64,000 nt of DNA from Cesiribacter sp. SM1 (GCF_020178975.1 NZ_JAHXBU010000039.1:62001-126000); one strand, 5' to 3'. Shown: positions 1-9,117, numbered from the stretch's first letter. Numbers and translations: made by a program. Notes: generated by a model not told the origin, from the sequence alone.

Positions 1-148
1 CCTCCTGCTCGTTATCTGTGAGGCGAATATTCTTGATTACATTACCCCGTTTTAGGGTGGTAGGCATTCCTTTTACTTTCAGGTCTTTGATTACGTGCAC
101 AGAATCGCCATCGCTGAGCAGGTTTCCGTTGCTGTCTTTTACTTCCAT
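1..148 (-). CDS. phnA: PhnA/YjdM C-terminal domain protein (partial)
   Basis: The 49 codons present run off the left edge, so the C-terminus is missing. The visible protein ([17 protein letters not shown], then KDLKVKG, TLKRG, IKNIRL) matches the C-terminal SH3-like domain of the PhnA/YjdM family. The E. coli protein carries an additional N-terminal zinc ribbon. Here the ATG falls directly at the start of the SH3-like part, so this is a zinc-ribbon-less short form; no in-frame upstream extension encoding a CxxC ribbon was noticed. The family was named for alkylphosphonate use, but its biochemical role is unsettled. Family assignment is confident, function is not. Confidence 0.8.
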   Translation of the reverse strand, partial: MEVKDSNGNLLSDGDSVHVIKDLKVKGMPTTLKRGNVIKNIRLTDNEQE

Positions 149-320
149 AAATTTTCGCCTGGCTTATTTAAATTTTGCCCAATATCGGCTTTTGCTTTTG
201 ATTTAACCAATGCGAAACAAATAGCCGCTGCTAAATACCTGGCCAAGCCAGCTCACCTCAGGAGCAGCCAGGGCCAGCTTAATGCTGCAGGCTGCACGCT
301 GGCAGTGCTTTATAGTACAG

Positions 321-1307
321 TTACAGGCCGGTTTTTTTCCCGTAGCGCCCTGCAATGGTGCTGATGATGATGATTTGAATGGCATGAAAAAGCATCAGCG
401 GTAACAGAATAAGCCCAACAGCAGCCGAGTTGCCAAACAGGATTTTCGAAAAGACTGTGCCATGCACCAGCGATTTCTTTGAGCCGCAGAACAGGGCCGT
501 AATCTTATCTTCCAGGCTAAACGACAGCAGGGTGGTGATCCAGTACACCACTCCATAAACAGCAAAAAACAGCGCCAGCACCAGCAGCACAATCACCACC
601 AGGTCTGCAGCACCAATGGCGGAGAAAGCGCCTCCGGCAAAGGATTCTGCAAAGCTTTTATAAACGATCAGCAGGATAACGGCCCGATCGAAAAGGCTTA
701 GCTCTTTGCTGTATTTAACGGCCAGCCAGTGCCCCTTGCGCTGCATCAGGATTCCCAATACCACAGGCAAAAGGATTTCAAGGAGCAGCTTGCCATAGAT
801 TTGTGTAAAATCGAATGCGCCCTCTTCCTGGCTTTGCAGAAACAGGCCCATCCAGAGCGGCGTGAGCACAATGCCTATGATGCCCGAAATACTGGCGTTA
901 AAAATAGCAGCCGGTATGTTGCCTTTCGCAATGGAAACCATTACCACCGAAGAGGAAACGGTAGAAGGCAGTGCCGCCAGAAAAAACATTGAGAGCCAGA
1001 TGGTCTCCTGCTGCTCGCCCTGCAGAAAAGGATGAAAGAGGAGCACCAGCAGGGGGAAGATCAGGAAGGTAGTGCTCTGGATCACCAGGTGGAGCTTCCA
1101 GTTCTTCAGCCCCAGCTTAATCTTCTCGGGGCTTAGCTTCAGGCCATAAAAGAAAAAGATAAGCGAAACACCAATACTGCTGATGGTATCCAGTGGAATG
1201 GGGCTATCATCAGAACCAAAACCGGGAAAGAGATAGGCAAGCAAAACTGTACACAGGATTGCCAGTACAAAGCGATCTATTTTTACAAAGCTAAATATTG
1301 ATTTCAC
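321..1307 (-). CDS. Bile acid:sodium symporter (BASS/SBF-like) family transporter
   Basis: A 328-residue, almost wholly hydrophobic protein with about nine or ten predicted membrane segments. It begins with a short cytoplasmic piece (MKSIFSFVKIDRF) and contains the conserved serine-rich stretch LPSTVSSSVVMVSIAKGN around residue 110-130, typical of the SBF-like (YfeH) branch of the bile acid:sodium symporter superfamily. The length is normal for the family. Such proteins act in the inner membrane as secondary transporters of organic anions; the substrate here cannot be read from sequence. It is transcribed leftward with no obvious operon partner. Start chosen at the first ATG, which precedes the first membrane segment by about a dozen residues. 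Confidence 0.85.
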   Translation of the reverse strand: MKSIFSFVKIDRFVLAILCTVLLAYLFPGFGSDDSPIPLDTISSIGVSLIFFFYGLKLSPEKIKLGLKNWKLHLVIQSTTFLIFPLLVLLFHPFLQGEQQETIWLSMFFLAALPSTVSSSVVMVSIAKGNIPAAIFNASISGIIGIVLTPLWMGLFLQSQEEGAFDFTQIYGKLLLEILLPVVLGILMQRKGHWLAVKYSKELSLFDRAVILLIVYKSFAESFAGGAFSAIGAADLVVIVLLVLALFFAVYGVVYWITTLLSFSLEDKITALFCGSKKSLVHGTVFSKILFGNSAAVGLILLPLMLFHAIQIIIISTIAGRYGKKTGL

Positions 1308-1467
1308 GCGCGCTACCTTTTAGCTGCAGGCAGCCAAAGCGCTCCCTGATGATTTTTAGCGAAGGTAGGTCCGCAGCAGGCAAATTTGCAAGCTACTGCA
1401 CAGAGCAGAAAAGTAGTTTGTATTTGAAAGCAGGCACTACAAGCCTACTCCAGAAGTTAGTTTGCGC

Positions 1468-2070
1468 TTACCTGGTTCTTATCCCCAGCCTTATGCCTGC
1501 ATCCAAAATTCGGCCCGGGTTATTCTCACGCTGCACCAGCAGAACACCATGCAGGTTCATATAGGGGTTTAACTGCAGGTATATACTATTGAAGAGAGAC
1601 AGCTCTCCGCCAATACCGAAGCCTACACCTGCCCCGCTCTGGCTGTTTAAGTTCCTGCTGCTGTCCACCCCCATGTTGTTGCTTAGATCTATATCTGCCA
1701 TCAGTCCCCCATTGATAAAGAAGTAAGGGGAAATGTTATAGCGTAGAAAAGCTGGCAGGTAGAGCAGGTGAATATCGTATTGTGTAGTGATTTGAGGTAT
1801 ACCGGGATAAAAGGCCGAGGTTTCCGTAAGCTTGCTGTAGTGGTAGAAAATTCCGGTTTCAAACTTTACTTTCTCTCCTATTTGCCGGTAGTAATGAGCG
1901 CCAAGCTCAAAATTCCTTTCCAGGTCCAGATCTGGTCCTCCCTCCAGGTTTGATCCTGCTACTATTGCACTACCAGCCCCCGCCATTACACCAAAGCTAT
2001 TTTTGCTCCCCTCCTGCGCATAGGAAGCAAGGCTTACCACCATTAAACAGAGTATCAGAAACTTTTTCAT
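1468..2070 (-). CDS. Outer-membrane beta-barrel protein, PorT-like
   Basis: A 200-residue protein with a clear signal peptide (MKKFLILCLMVVSLASYAQ, cleavage after AQ, the usual Bacteroidota pattern). The mature part alternates polar and hydrophobic residues with glycine and aromatic positions (GVMAGAG, GAHYYRQIGEKVKFETGIFY, PYFFINGG, GIRLGIRTR), as in the small outer-membrane barrel (PorT, OmpA_b-brl_2) class. The C-terminus lacks a final phenylalanine. Its role is unknown; structural or adhesin-like functions are possible. It stands alone on the minus strand, 160 bp upstream of the BASS transporter gene. Confidence 0.75.
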   Translation of the reverse strand: MKKFLILCLMVVSLASYAQEGSKNSFGVMAGAGSAIVAGSNLEGGPDLDLERNFELGAHYYRQIGEKVKFETGIFYHYSKLTETSAFYPGIPQITTQYDIHLLYLPAFLRYNISPYFFINGGLMADIDLSNNMGVDSSRNLNSQSGAGVGFGIGGELSLFNSIYLQLNPYMNLHGVLLVQRENNPGRILDAGIRLGIRTR

Positions 2071-2439
2071 GATTTAGCAGCACGGTTAAAGTACAAAGCA
2101 GCTATCCAGAATAACTCTTTTATAGCCGCAAGAGTAAAAGCACGATCATCTTTTAGCATAAGACAGCCACCTTGTACAAAGGGTTGTTTCCGGGAATAAT
2201 ATTTAGGAGGATATTTTTTAGATTTCTCTGATCTCAGGAGTACTACTACAACAACCTGTCTTACTAAAAATAACCAGCAGATCGCTTTTGATATAGCATT
2301 GCCAGACCTTAGTTCTCCCTCTTATCCACAGACGGTCTGTATAAGTTGTTGATAAAAATATTAGCATTACAACATTTTTGTGCCAACGCAGTTCGTATAC
2401 TTGCTAAGTTAATTAGTATTTCAACCAAACCTGTTAGCT
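2071..2439. other. Divergent intergenic region before umuDC
   Basis: About 370 bp between the divergently transcribed barrel gene and umuD. No credible gene was found. The 3' end holds the palindrome annotated separately at 2398-2418. The rest is AT-rich, with a T-run near 2213-2219 and no recognisable RNA element. Confidence 0.6.
2396..2419 (+). promoter_or_regulatory. Candidate SOS operator and -7 element of umuDC
   Basis: An interrupted palindrome, TACT-nnn-TAA-G-TTA-nnn-AGTA, lies at 2398-2418, with 7 of 10 base pairs symmetric and one more flanking pair (A2397/T2419). It lies 21 bp upstream of the umuD ATG. TATACTTG at 2396-2403 resembles the Bacteroidota -7 element TAnnTTTG with one mismatch, so a repressor bound here would cover the promoter. 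Binding by LexA or by UmuD itself is an inference. Confidence 0.45.
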
Positions 2440-2874
2440 ATGGAGCGAGTATTAGTCAGGCTGCACCCTTCCGAATCGGTAGCATCCTTAGGCATTCCTG
2501 TTGTTGGTTATGTAGCTGCGGGCTTTCCTTCGCCTGCCCAGGATTACCTGGAAGATAAAATAGACCTGAACCAGGAGCTGATCAGAAACCCCGCCGCCAC
2601 CTTTCTGGCCCGCGTAAGCGGCATCAGCATGAGCGGTGATATGGAAGAGGGCGACCTGCTGGTGATCGACCGTTCATTGCCCGTAAGGCACGATGCCATT
2701 GCCCTCTGCTTTTTGAACGGCGAGTTTACCGTAAAGCGCATTCACCAGAAAAAGGACCGGGTGTTTCTGATGCCCACCAACAAGCTCTTCCCGGTTATTG
2801 AGGTAGAGGAGGGCGGCGAGCTGATGATCTGGGGCATTGTTACCTACATCATCAAAAATGCACGCCACACATGA
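2440..2874 (+). CDS. umuD: UmuD-like S24 peptidase, DNA polymerase V autoproteolytic subunit
   Basis: A 144-residue S24 (LexA/UmuD) serine peptidase without an N-terminal DNA-binding domain. The self-cleavage site is Ala27-Gly28 (VAAGFPSP), the nucleophile Ser63 lies in GISMSGD and the general base Lys99 in FTVKRI. These match E. coli UmuD Cys24-Gly25, Ser60 and Lys97. RecA-stimulated autocleavage would yield UmuD', the active partner of UmuC in translesion synthesis. The ATG at 2440 sits just after a palindrome, suggesting damage-induced control. The stop overlaps the umuC start by 4 bp (ATGA), so the two are translationally coupled. Confidence 0.93.
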   Translation: MERVLVRLHPSESVASLGIPVVGYVAAGFPSPAQDYLEDKIDLNQELIRNPAATFLARVSGISMSGDMEEGDLLVIDRSLPVRHDAIALCFLNGEFTVKRIHQKKDRVFLMPTNKLFPVIEVEEGGELMIWGIVTYIIKNARHT

Positions 2875-4136
2875 TTGCGCTGGTAGACTGCAACAACTTT
2901 TACGTGAGCTGTGAGCGGGTTTTTGACCCCGGCCTTAACGGAAAGCCTGTGGTGGTGCTCTCCAACAACGATGGCTGCGTGATTTCGCGCAGCCAGGAAG
3001 CCAAAGACCTAGAGATCTGGATGGGTGCCCCCGCCTTTCAGATACGGGAGTTGGTGGAGCAGCACAACATAAAAGTATTTAGCTCCAACTATACCCTCTA
3101 TGGCGATATGTCGGGGCGGGTGATGCAAACCTTGCGCACCTTTAGCCCTAATGTAGAGGTTTACTCTATTGATGAGGCCTTTCTGGATGTGGCTGGCTTG
3201 CCGGAGGGTCTGGACGAGTGGGCGCAAAGACTACGAACAACGGTACGCAAAAATGTAGGCATTCCGGTAGGCGTGGGTATTGGCCCCACCAAGGTACTGG
3301 CCAAAGTAGCTAACTGGCTTGCCAAAAAACACCCTGACTACAAAAAAGAAGGTGTTTTTGTACTTCGGGAAGAGGTGCGGGAGCAGGTACTGAAAGAAGT
3401 ACCAATAGCAGAAGTCTGGGGTATTGGCCGAAAGCATGCCGAGCGGCTAAAGCAAAAAGAGGTCTTTAGCGCGCTGGATTTTATCACCAAACTTCCCGAA
3501 AGCTGGGTAAAACAGCATATGTCGGTGGTAGGCCAGCGGCTGCAGCGGGAGCTAAAGGGTCAGTCCTGCCTTTCGCTGGAGCTGATGGCGCAGGCCAAGC
3601 AAAACATCTGCACCTCGCGCTCCTTTGCCGATATGCTCGAAGATGTGGAGCTGATCAAGGAAGCTGTAAGCACCCACGCCAGCCGCTGCGCCTTTAAACT
3701 GCGCAGAGATGGCAGCTGCGCCGGGGCTATTACTGTTTTTCTGCACACCAACCGCTTTAAGGTAAACGACCTGCAGTACGCCAATGCGCAAACCCTGCTC
3801 CTACCCCAGGCCTCGGCCGACAGCCGGGTGCTGGTAAAAGCCGCTATGCGGGGACTGGAGATGATCTACAAAAAAGGCTACCGCTATAAAAAAGCCGGCG
3901 TTATTGTAAGCCAGATCGTGCCCCGCCAGCAGGTGCAGCAGGATCTTTTTGCCTGCTCAAGCGAAAACCCGGAGCTGATGAAGGTGGTAGACAAGCTCAA
4001 CGGCCGCTACGGCCAGGAAAAGGTACGGGTAGCCGCCCTGGGCTACAAAAAGGGCTGGCACCTGCGCCGCGAGCACCTTTCTCCTTGTTATACTACAAAC
4101 CTGCGGGAGGTGCTAAAAGTAAAGCATGCAGATTAA
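2871..4136 (+). CDS. umuC: UmuC-like Y-family DNA polymerase V catalytic subunit
   Basis: A 421-residue Y-family polymerase of normal UmuC length. The N-terminal [18 protein letters not shown] carries the first metal-binding Asp. The catalytic [10 protein letters not shown] is near residue 100-108, and a helix-hairpin-helix stretch ([13 protein letters not shown]) near residue 185. The little-finger and DUF4113-like C-terminal segments follow, ending in [21 protein letters not shown]. With UmuD' it would form error-prone Pol V, bypassing lesions at stalled forks. It overlaps umuD by 4 bp and is closed by a terminator hairpin containing its stop codon. Nothing in the catalytic residues looks damaged. 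Confidence 0.95.
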   Translation: MIALVDCNNFYVSCERVFDPGLNGKPVVVLSNNDGCVISRSQEAKDLEIWMGAPAFQIRELVEQHNIKVFSSNYTLYGDMSGRVMQTLRTFSPNVEVYSIDEAFLDVAGLPEGLDEWAQRLRTTVRKNVGIPVGVGIGPTKVLAKVANWLAKKHPDYKKEGVFVLREEVREQVLKEVPIAEVWGIGRKHAERLKQKEVFSALDFITKLPESWVKQHMSVVGQRLQRELKGQSCLSLELMAQAKQNICTSRSFADMLEDVELIKEAVSTHASRCAFKLRRDGSCAGAITVFLHTNRFKVNDLQYANAQTLLLPQASADSRVLVKAAMRGLEMIYKKGYRYKKAGVIVSQIVPRQQVQQDLFACSSENPELMKVVDKLNGRYGQEKVRVAALGYKKGWHLRREHLSPCYTTNLREVLKVKHAD

Positions 4137-4162
4137 AAGCATGCTACCCTTAATCTGCTTTT
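4128..4162 (+). terminator. Rho-independent terminator of umuDC
   Basis: A 9-bp perfect stem, GCAGATTAA (4128-4136) pairing with TTAATCTGC (4150-4158), is followed by TTTT. The umuC stop codon is inside the left arm. Confidence 0.7.
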
Positions 4163-4509
4163 GAATGTAGTAAAACACATGAATTACTTTGAGGGAGCAG
4201 TGCTTTAGCAATTGCTTTTAAGCCCTCTGCACTTCAGCCTCCTACTCCCTCTCCTGGTAGTTTCCTGCTGTAAAGCCGAAGGTTTGTATGAACCTGTTCC
4301 GGGTATTGATCTGGCAGATTGCCAGCATTTAACAGGCGTTTTTTTCCCTTGCTGAAATACAAAAGCAGGGGGTGAAAAAGCATTATCTGCCGGCAAAAAG
4401 CTAAGAGATCCACTCATTCAAGCTGTCTGATATTTTGCTCCGGAAAAAAATTTATCTTTCGCTGTGACATTTTGGCTATGTTCTGCGACTAATAGAGAAA
4501 CAAGCTATT
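4163..4509. other. Intergenic region, umuC to sigma factor gene
   Basis: No gene, RNA or repeat could be supported in these roughly 350 bp. A short minus-strand frame at 4205-4417 has no protein-like character. The 3' end (around 4440-4509) is AT-rich and must hold the promoter of the sigma factor gene. Confidence 0.5.
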
Positions 4510-5022
4510 ATGATGGACGATCCTGCTTTAAAGGAACACTTTGTGCAAATGATCAGGGAACATCAGGGTATTATCAATAGCCTGTGCAGCCTCTATTATC
4601 AGCACAAGGAAGACCAGCATGATACCAGGCAGGACATTATTCTTCAGCTCTGGAAGTCCTTTCCCTCCTTCAGAAATCAAGCTAAGGAGAGTACCTGGAT
4701 CTATAAGGTGGGGCTTCACACCATTTTCTCTAAGCTTAGAAAGGAGAAAAAGTGGCCCAAGAGCGAATCACTGGAGGAGATAAAGGCACAAAACCTGTCC
4801 ATAGAAGCCCCCACAGATGATGATGTGCAGCAGCTGAAACAACTCATCCAGTGCCTGCAGGGGCTTGACAAGGCCATTATAGTGCTCCACCTGGAGGGCT
4901 ATCAGCATAAAGAAATCGCTTCCATGCTGGAGCTTACGATTACAAACGTAAGCACCCGGATGAACAGGATCAAAACCGCACTTAGAGCAAAGTACAAGAG
5001 AGGAAAATATGAGCTTGAATAG
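4510..5022 (+). CDS. ECF-type RNA polymerase sigma factor
   Basis: A 170-residue sigma factor of ECF size. Region 2 covers about residues 15-75 (DTRQDIILQLWKSFPSF and STWIYKVGLHTIFSKLRKEK, the -10 recognition and core-binding helices). Region 4 covers about residues 105-165 (QCLQGLDKAIIVLHLEGYQHKEIASMLELTITNVSTRMNR), ending in the HTH that reads the -35 element. It would direct RNA polymerase to a small regulon. The 3' end overlaps the next gene, for a 62-residue membrane peptide, by 14 bp, which suggests that peptide is its regulator. Two adjacent Met codons are possible starts. Confidence 0.9.
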   Translation: MMDDPALKEHFVQMIREHQGIINSLCSLYYQHKEDQHDTRQDIILQLWKSFPSFRNQAKESTWIYKVGLHTIFSKLRKEKKWPKSESLEEIKAQNLSIEAPTDDDVQQLKQLIQCLQGLDKAIIVLHLEGYQHKEIASMLELTITNVSTRMNRIKTALRAKYKRGKYELE

Positions 5023-5197
5023 ATTAAAACCGGCCTGGCAGCAGTTTAAACTGGAGCAGGGGCTGGATCAGCTGGAGAGAGAAGCAGTACTGGCTATTAT
5101 TGACAGCCCGGAACCGGGGAGACATCGGATGAACAAAATTACCCTCATCAACGGGCTGCTGCTATGTTTTATGATGGCCTGCTGCCAGGGAGGCTAA
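5009..5197 (+). CDS. Small single-pass membrane protein, candidate anti-sigma factor
   Basis: A 62-residue product overlapping the sigma gene by 14 bp and ending 11 bp before the lgt start. Residues 1-38 are amphipathic and charged (LNRLKPAWQQFKLEQGLDQL), resembling the short cytoplasmic sigma-binding helices seen in small Bacteroidota anti-sigma factors. Residues about 43-58 form one hydrophobic segment (ITLINGLLLCFMMACC), after which only QGG follows. The coupled overlap and topology favour a minimal membrane-anchored sigma regulator. I do not recognise a named family, and truncation of a longer anti-sigma factor cannot be excluded. Confidence 0.6.
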   Translation: MSLNRLKPAWQQFKLEQGLDQLEREAVLAIIDSPEPGRHRMNKITLINGLLLCFMMACCQGG

Positions 5198-5208
5198 AAC
5201 TTATCCAT

Positions 5209-6027
5209 ATGCACCCCCTCTACATTGTTTGGGACGTAGATCCCAGGATATTTCCATCATCTGAACTGCTCCGCTGGTATGGCCTGTTCTGGGCCCTGGG
5301 CCTTTTTGTAAGCTTTCAGCTGATGTTCTACATTTACCGAAAGGAGGGCAAGCCCCCGCAGCGGCTGGACTCCCTGGCCCTTTACCTTGTTATTGGGGCC
5401 ATCGCCGGGGCAAGACTGGGACATATATTGTTCTACGATCCGCTTCACTACTGGCAGCACCCTATTGAAATACTGCCCATCCGGCTGGAGCCCCGGCTTG
5501 AATTTACCGGCCTGGCAGGACTGGCAAGTCACGGAGGGGTAATAGGGGTTTTGCTGGCTCTTTTTCTTTACTGCCGAAAATATAGTGAAAACTACCTCTG
5601 GCTCCTGGACAGACTGGTAATAGCGGCCACCCTGCTGGGTAGTTTTATACGGCTGGGCAACCTGATGAATTCAGAAATAGTGGGCACCCCAACAGAGGTA
5701 CCCTGGGCTTTTATCTTCACCAGGCTAGATGGGGCCCCGAGGCATCCGGCGCAGCTGTATGAGGCAGTCTTCTATATGCTGCTGTTTGTGCTGCTCTTCA
5801 TTTTGTGGAAAAGGAGACAGACAGCGCAGCAGGGATTATTGGTAGGCACAGGCATGATTACGGTCTTCAGCCAGAGGTTTATTGTAGAGTTTCTGAAGGT
5901 AGACCAGATGCCTTTTGAAAGTGATTTACTTTTTAATATGGGGCAGATCTTAAGCATTCCCTTTATCCTCACTGGCCTGTTCCTGGTGTTAAGATCGCTG
6001 GGGCAAAACAAGCAGCTGAGTTCTTAA
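5209..6027 (+). CDS. lgt: Prolipoprotein diacylglyceryl transferase
   Basis: A 272-residue integral inner-membrane enzyme that moves a diacylglyceryl group from phosphatidylglycerol to the lipobox cysteine of prelipoproteins, the first step of lipoprotein maturation. Family marks include an early WYGLFW, GARLGHILFYDP, HGGVIG, and the Lgt signature region FIRLGNLMNSEIVG, followed by RHPAQLYEA. About seven membrane segments are visible. An upstream in-frame ATG at 5164 would add 15 residues overlapping the preceding gene; the ATG at 5209 fits the family N-terminus (MHPLYIVWDVDPRIF). It lies 11 bp after the small membrane protein gene, so it may be co-transcribed with the sigma factor. Confidence 0.95.
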   Translation: MHPLYIVWDVDPRIFPSSELLRWYGLFWALGLFVSFQLMFYIYRKEGKPPQRLDSLALYLVIGAIAGARLGHILFYDPLHYWQHPIEILPIRLEPRLEFTGLAGLASHGGVIGVLLALFLYCRKYSENYLWLLDRLVIAATLLGSFIRLGNLMNSEIVGTPTEVPWAFIFTRLDGAPRHPAQLYEAVFYMLLFVLLFILWKRRQTAQQGLLVGTGMITVFSQRFIVEFLKVDQMPFESDLLFNMGQILSIPFILTGLFLVLRSLGQNKQLSS

Positions 6028-6223
6028 AACTTCCAGAAGGTACCGAGGGGTGCGGGGATAGTAATCTTATACTGCACTCAAAATTATCACGTGCTCAATC
6101 CCGCAGCTAACCTCTGTAGAGAAACACCAGCTGAAACAAATAATGGCTCTTTTCTCTTCCTGTCAGGTCTAAAAGCAGGCGATTAACAGCCATAGTGCGG
6201 TAAGTGCATTGCCCCTGATGAGC

Positions 6224-6262
6224 ATAAAAAAAGAGAGCACCCGCTGCTGCAGGTACTCTCTT
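6224..6262 (-). terminator. Terminator of the CHRD-like lipoprotein gene
   Basis: Read on the minus strand, an AAGAGAGTACC / GGTGCTCTCTT stem with one mismatch and a roughly 10-nt loop is followed by a run of seven T. Confidence 0.7.
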
Positions 6263-6286
6263 ATAAAACTAAAATCGGAAGATAAT

Positions 6287-7015
6287 TTACTTCTTCATGA
6301 TTTCGCCACAGGCTACGGGAAGCGCCGGCATGTATTCAGCACCTTCGCTGTACCGCTGCATTACAACCCCGTCTTTCACAAAAGCGCCATGAATCACAAT
6401 CACACGATTGATCAGCATCAGATCTTTTTCTGTTTGTGTACCATCGTACATATTATCAAAAGCCTGTAACAGCTCTTTTGTGGCTGTCATTTTATGATAA
6501 GAAAGATCTCCGGCACCAATACCAACAAATGGAAAACTGCCAGCGTTTAGCGGTACAAGATTATCATCCAGGGGTACCAGCACCGGACCATAGTATGGAA
6601 GGCCCTCTGGCAGTGATAATATACCATCATCTCCTGCAGCACTTGCCGGCGGGCACACGGCATCTTTGTTTTTCATATCGCCATCCGGAGCAAAACCATG
6701 GATGTGCTGTGGGTGCACCCGGTTCGGCGAGAGACCTTTCGCATTGATCATCACTTCAAAATTTCCGTTCAGGCTGTACTTAATTGTAGCTTTGCCTGTT
6801 ACACCTGAATTGTTCAAAGGCGTTAAATAAGCTTCGAACATTTTCACTTCCTGCTCTTCTGCTTCATTAATGATGTCTTCCAGCTGCTCCTCTAAGCGAT
6901 CGCAGCCTGCAAAAACAAATGCACATAGCAAAAGAGCTAAAATGCCTTTCAGGCCTGGTTGCGAATTCTGCTTTACGGAATTCATTACTTTGCTTACAGT
7001 CAAATTTGTCTTCAT
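6287..7015 (-). CDS. CHRD-like domain lipoprotein
   Basis: A 242-residue exported lipoprotein. A hydrophobic stretch (GILALLLCAFVFAGC) ends in a lipobox with Cys38 as the lipidation site. An alternative ATG eleven codons in (at 6985) would give a more usual 28-residue signal peptide. The mature part begins with a Glu-rich helix, then a beta-rich region with LTPLNNSGVTGKATIKYSLNG and a HPQHIHGF motif. These resemble the CHRD domain, whose hallmark is a beta-sandwich with a conserved HIHG. The role is unknown. The gene stands alone with its own terminator. Confidence 0.6.
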   Translation of the reverse strand: MKTNLTVSKVMNSVKQNSQPGLKGILALLLCAFVFAGCDRLEEQLEDIINEAEEQEVKMFEAYLTPLNNSGVTGKATIKYSLNGNFEVMINAKGLSPNRVHPQHIHGFAPDGDMKNKDAVCPPASAAGDDGILSLPEGLPYYGPVLVPLDDNLVPLNAGSFPFVGIGAGDLSYHKMTATKELLQAFDNMYDGTQTEKDLMLINRVIVIHGAFVKDGVVMQRYSEGAEYMPALPVACGEIMKK

Positions 7016-7980
7016 AATTATTGAAAGTTGGGTTAAAAAAATATACCTGTTACTTTATCATTGATACTCCCGGAAGTGTATAGCCCAACTATACTTATTT
7101 AAAGTACAGCAACAGAGCTACAGTTTGCTACACGCCACAACCTGCTATACATATAGCGCTGCCACATATATCAAAAGGCCACTACGCGCTTTGCCTGCCT
7201 AAAAGAAATGAGAAAAGGCAGCTTTCGTTATTTAAACCATTCAGACACTTATTTTAGCAGGATATGGTAGTTTTTACTCTGCAAAACTTATAAGAACAGA
7301 TTCAAAGACTGTATTTATTCACTAAAAAGCATGAAACGGAAGCACACCAGCTAAAAAGCAGTGTTTTTAGGTAAAAATATGATTATGAAGAGCATTAGCT
7401 TTGGCTGAAAGCTTAACCGTACATCTATGCCATATTCCCAGACCTCAAAATATTAACCCACAAATAAAAAAGACATATAAATACGAAGCCCAGCTTCATC
7501 ATCCACTTGTGTAGACTTACAACTTAGGCCTTTTAGTAATGTTTCAAAGTATCTTATAAATTTTTAGAGCTATCAAAAGCATATCCCGACCGTGCGGCTA
7601 TCTCGCGTATTTACACAAATCATAAGCTTCATCAGAATAAGCGCTGTACACTCCGGCAAAAGCTTAATTTGTATAGTTATTCCACAGGCTACAGCCTCAC
7701 GTAAATAAAAAATACTGCACAAAGTCCATCCTTATAAATGAAAATTGTTTAGCAATAGAGGCCTTTTAAATGCGTTTCTACAAACAAAACCTACTAATTT
7801 TCAAAACAACAAAAAGCACCACCTCCCCAGCTTTCAACAATTATTTAAATATTGTATACTTTTTTCACACTTACAGGAAACATACTCCTATAAATCCACT
7901 TTTATCATATACAATCAGGTGACGGCCATCACAAGAAACATCAAATTTTAAGATTACATTTTTTTAATAGTTCTATTATC
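7016..7980. other. AT-rich gene-free stretch of about 965 bp
   Basis: The longest non-coding stretch in the window, clearly richer in A and T than its surroundings, especially 7440-7960. A perfect 7-bp hairpin CTAAAAA-gcagtg-TTTTTAG sits at 7352-7371. The plus-strand frame at 7745-7951 has low-complexity, Phe/Tyr/Lys-rich content and no family resemblance. No tRNA, riboswitch or repeat was recognised. It must contain the promoters of the flanking divergent genes. Confidence 0.5.
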
Positions 7981-9117
7981 ATGGAAACAACTAAAAGGAA
8001 AGAAAGAGCATTCTCCTGGAGAAATGCAAAGGGCTGGCTTGTGGCAATTGCAGCTGTTTTAACAGTATCATCCTGCGAAACCATTGATGATATCTTTGAG
8101 GAAGAGCCTACTGTTCGGGCAGAACACATCAAACCCAAAGGGCCTGCCCCGGAATGGGCACCAGATATAGACCCACAAATGCTGGCAGTTATTGAGGAGT
8201 TTCAAAGCTTTAACCCAGTGCCATACCCTATGCTTACAGCAGAGCAGGCTCGTGAAGAGCCAACGTTCAAAGATGCCCTGGAAGCGCTGCTAAGAGAAAA
8301 TGACATTAGCCCGGAGCCTGCCAATGTTATGATCAATCACAAAGTAATTCCCAATGGTACCGACGAAGGGCTGCTTGTGCGTACCTACACCCCAAAAACA
8401 GGCACAGCGCCATATCCTGTTGTTGTTTATTACCATGGCGGTGGCTGGGTAATCACAAACCTCGACACTTACGAAGCTTCGGCCAGTGAACTTGCCGAGA
8501 AATCCGGAGCCATTGTAATTTCTGTTGCTTACCGGCAGGCACCAGAGCATATGTTCCCAACTGCACACGAAGATGCCTTTGCTGCTTACCAGTGGGCCCG
8601 CATGCATGCAGCAGAAATAAACGGAAATCCTGAAATGGTGGCTACAGCCGGAGAAAGTGCCGGCGGTAACTTAGCCGTAGCTGTGGCGCTGATGGCAAAG
8701 GAGCGCGACGTAGTAATGCCAGCGCATATTGTTTCTGTATATCCAATTGCAGACGGAGACATACAATCGCCTACATACGAACAATACGAAAATGCTTTAT
8801 TCCTGAACAAGGCCACCATGAAGTGGTTCTTTGATCTGTATGTACCTGACTGGGAATCTGAGGTGCACCCGCTCATCAGCCTGGTCTCTGCCGATCTTAG
8901 CGGCTTGCCACCTACAACCATCATCAATGCAGAAATTGACCCGCTGCGCTATGAGGGTGGCGTTTTGGCCGAAAGAATGCAGGCTGCTGGTGTACAGGTG
9001 GAGCGCAGGGTTTATGAGGGTGTTACCCATGAGTTCTTTGGCATGAACATCTTATTAGAAGAGGCCGAACATGCACAGAAATTTGCTGCCTCAAGACTCA
9101 GAGGAGCTTTTAAATAA
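7981..9117 (+). CDS. Alpha/beta hydrolase of the hormone-sensitive lipase family (lipoprotein esterase)
   Basis: A 378-residue carboxylesterase with an N-terminal export signal ending in a lipobox (AAVLTVSSC, Cys32), so it is probably anchored to an envelope membrane. The catalytic core carries the HSL oxyanion motif YYHGGGW near residue 150 and the nucleophile elbow GESAGG near residue 223. The Asp of NAEIDPLRYEG and the His of GVTHEFFGM complete the triad. Family members hydrolyse short-chain acyl esters; the substrate is not deducible. The gene ends in a terminator at 9151-9188, so it is a single-gene unit. The start is the only ATG ahead of the signal sequence. Confidence 0.9.
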   Translation: METTKRKERAFSWRNAKGWLVAIAAVLTVSSCETIDDIFEEEPTVRAEHIKPKGPAPEWAPDIDPQMLAVIEEFQSFNPVPYPMLTAEQAREEPTFKDALEALLRENDISPEPANVMINHKVIPNGTDEGLLVRTYTPKTGTAPYPVVVYYHGGGWVITNLDTYEASASELAEKSGAIVISVAYRQAPEHMFPTAHEDAFAAYQWARMHAAEINGNPEMVATAGESAGGNLAVAVALMAKERDVVMPAHIVSVYPIADGDIQSPTYEQYENALFLNKATMKWFFDLYVPDWESEVHPLISLVSADLSGLPPTTIINAEIDPLRYEGGVLAERMQAAGVQVERRVYEGVTHEFFGMNILLEEAEHAQKFAASRLRGAFK

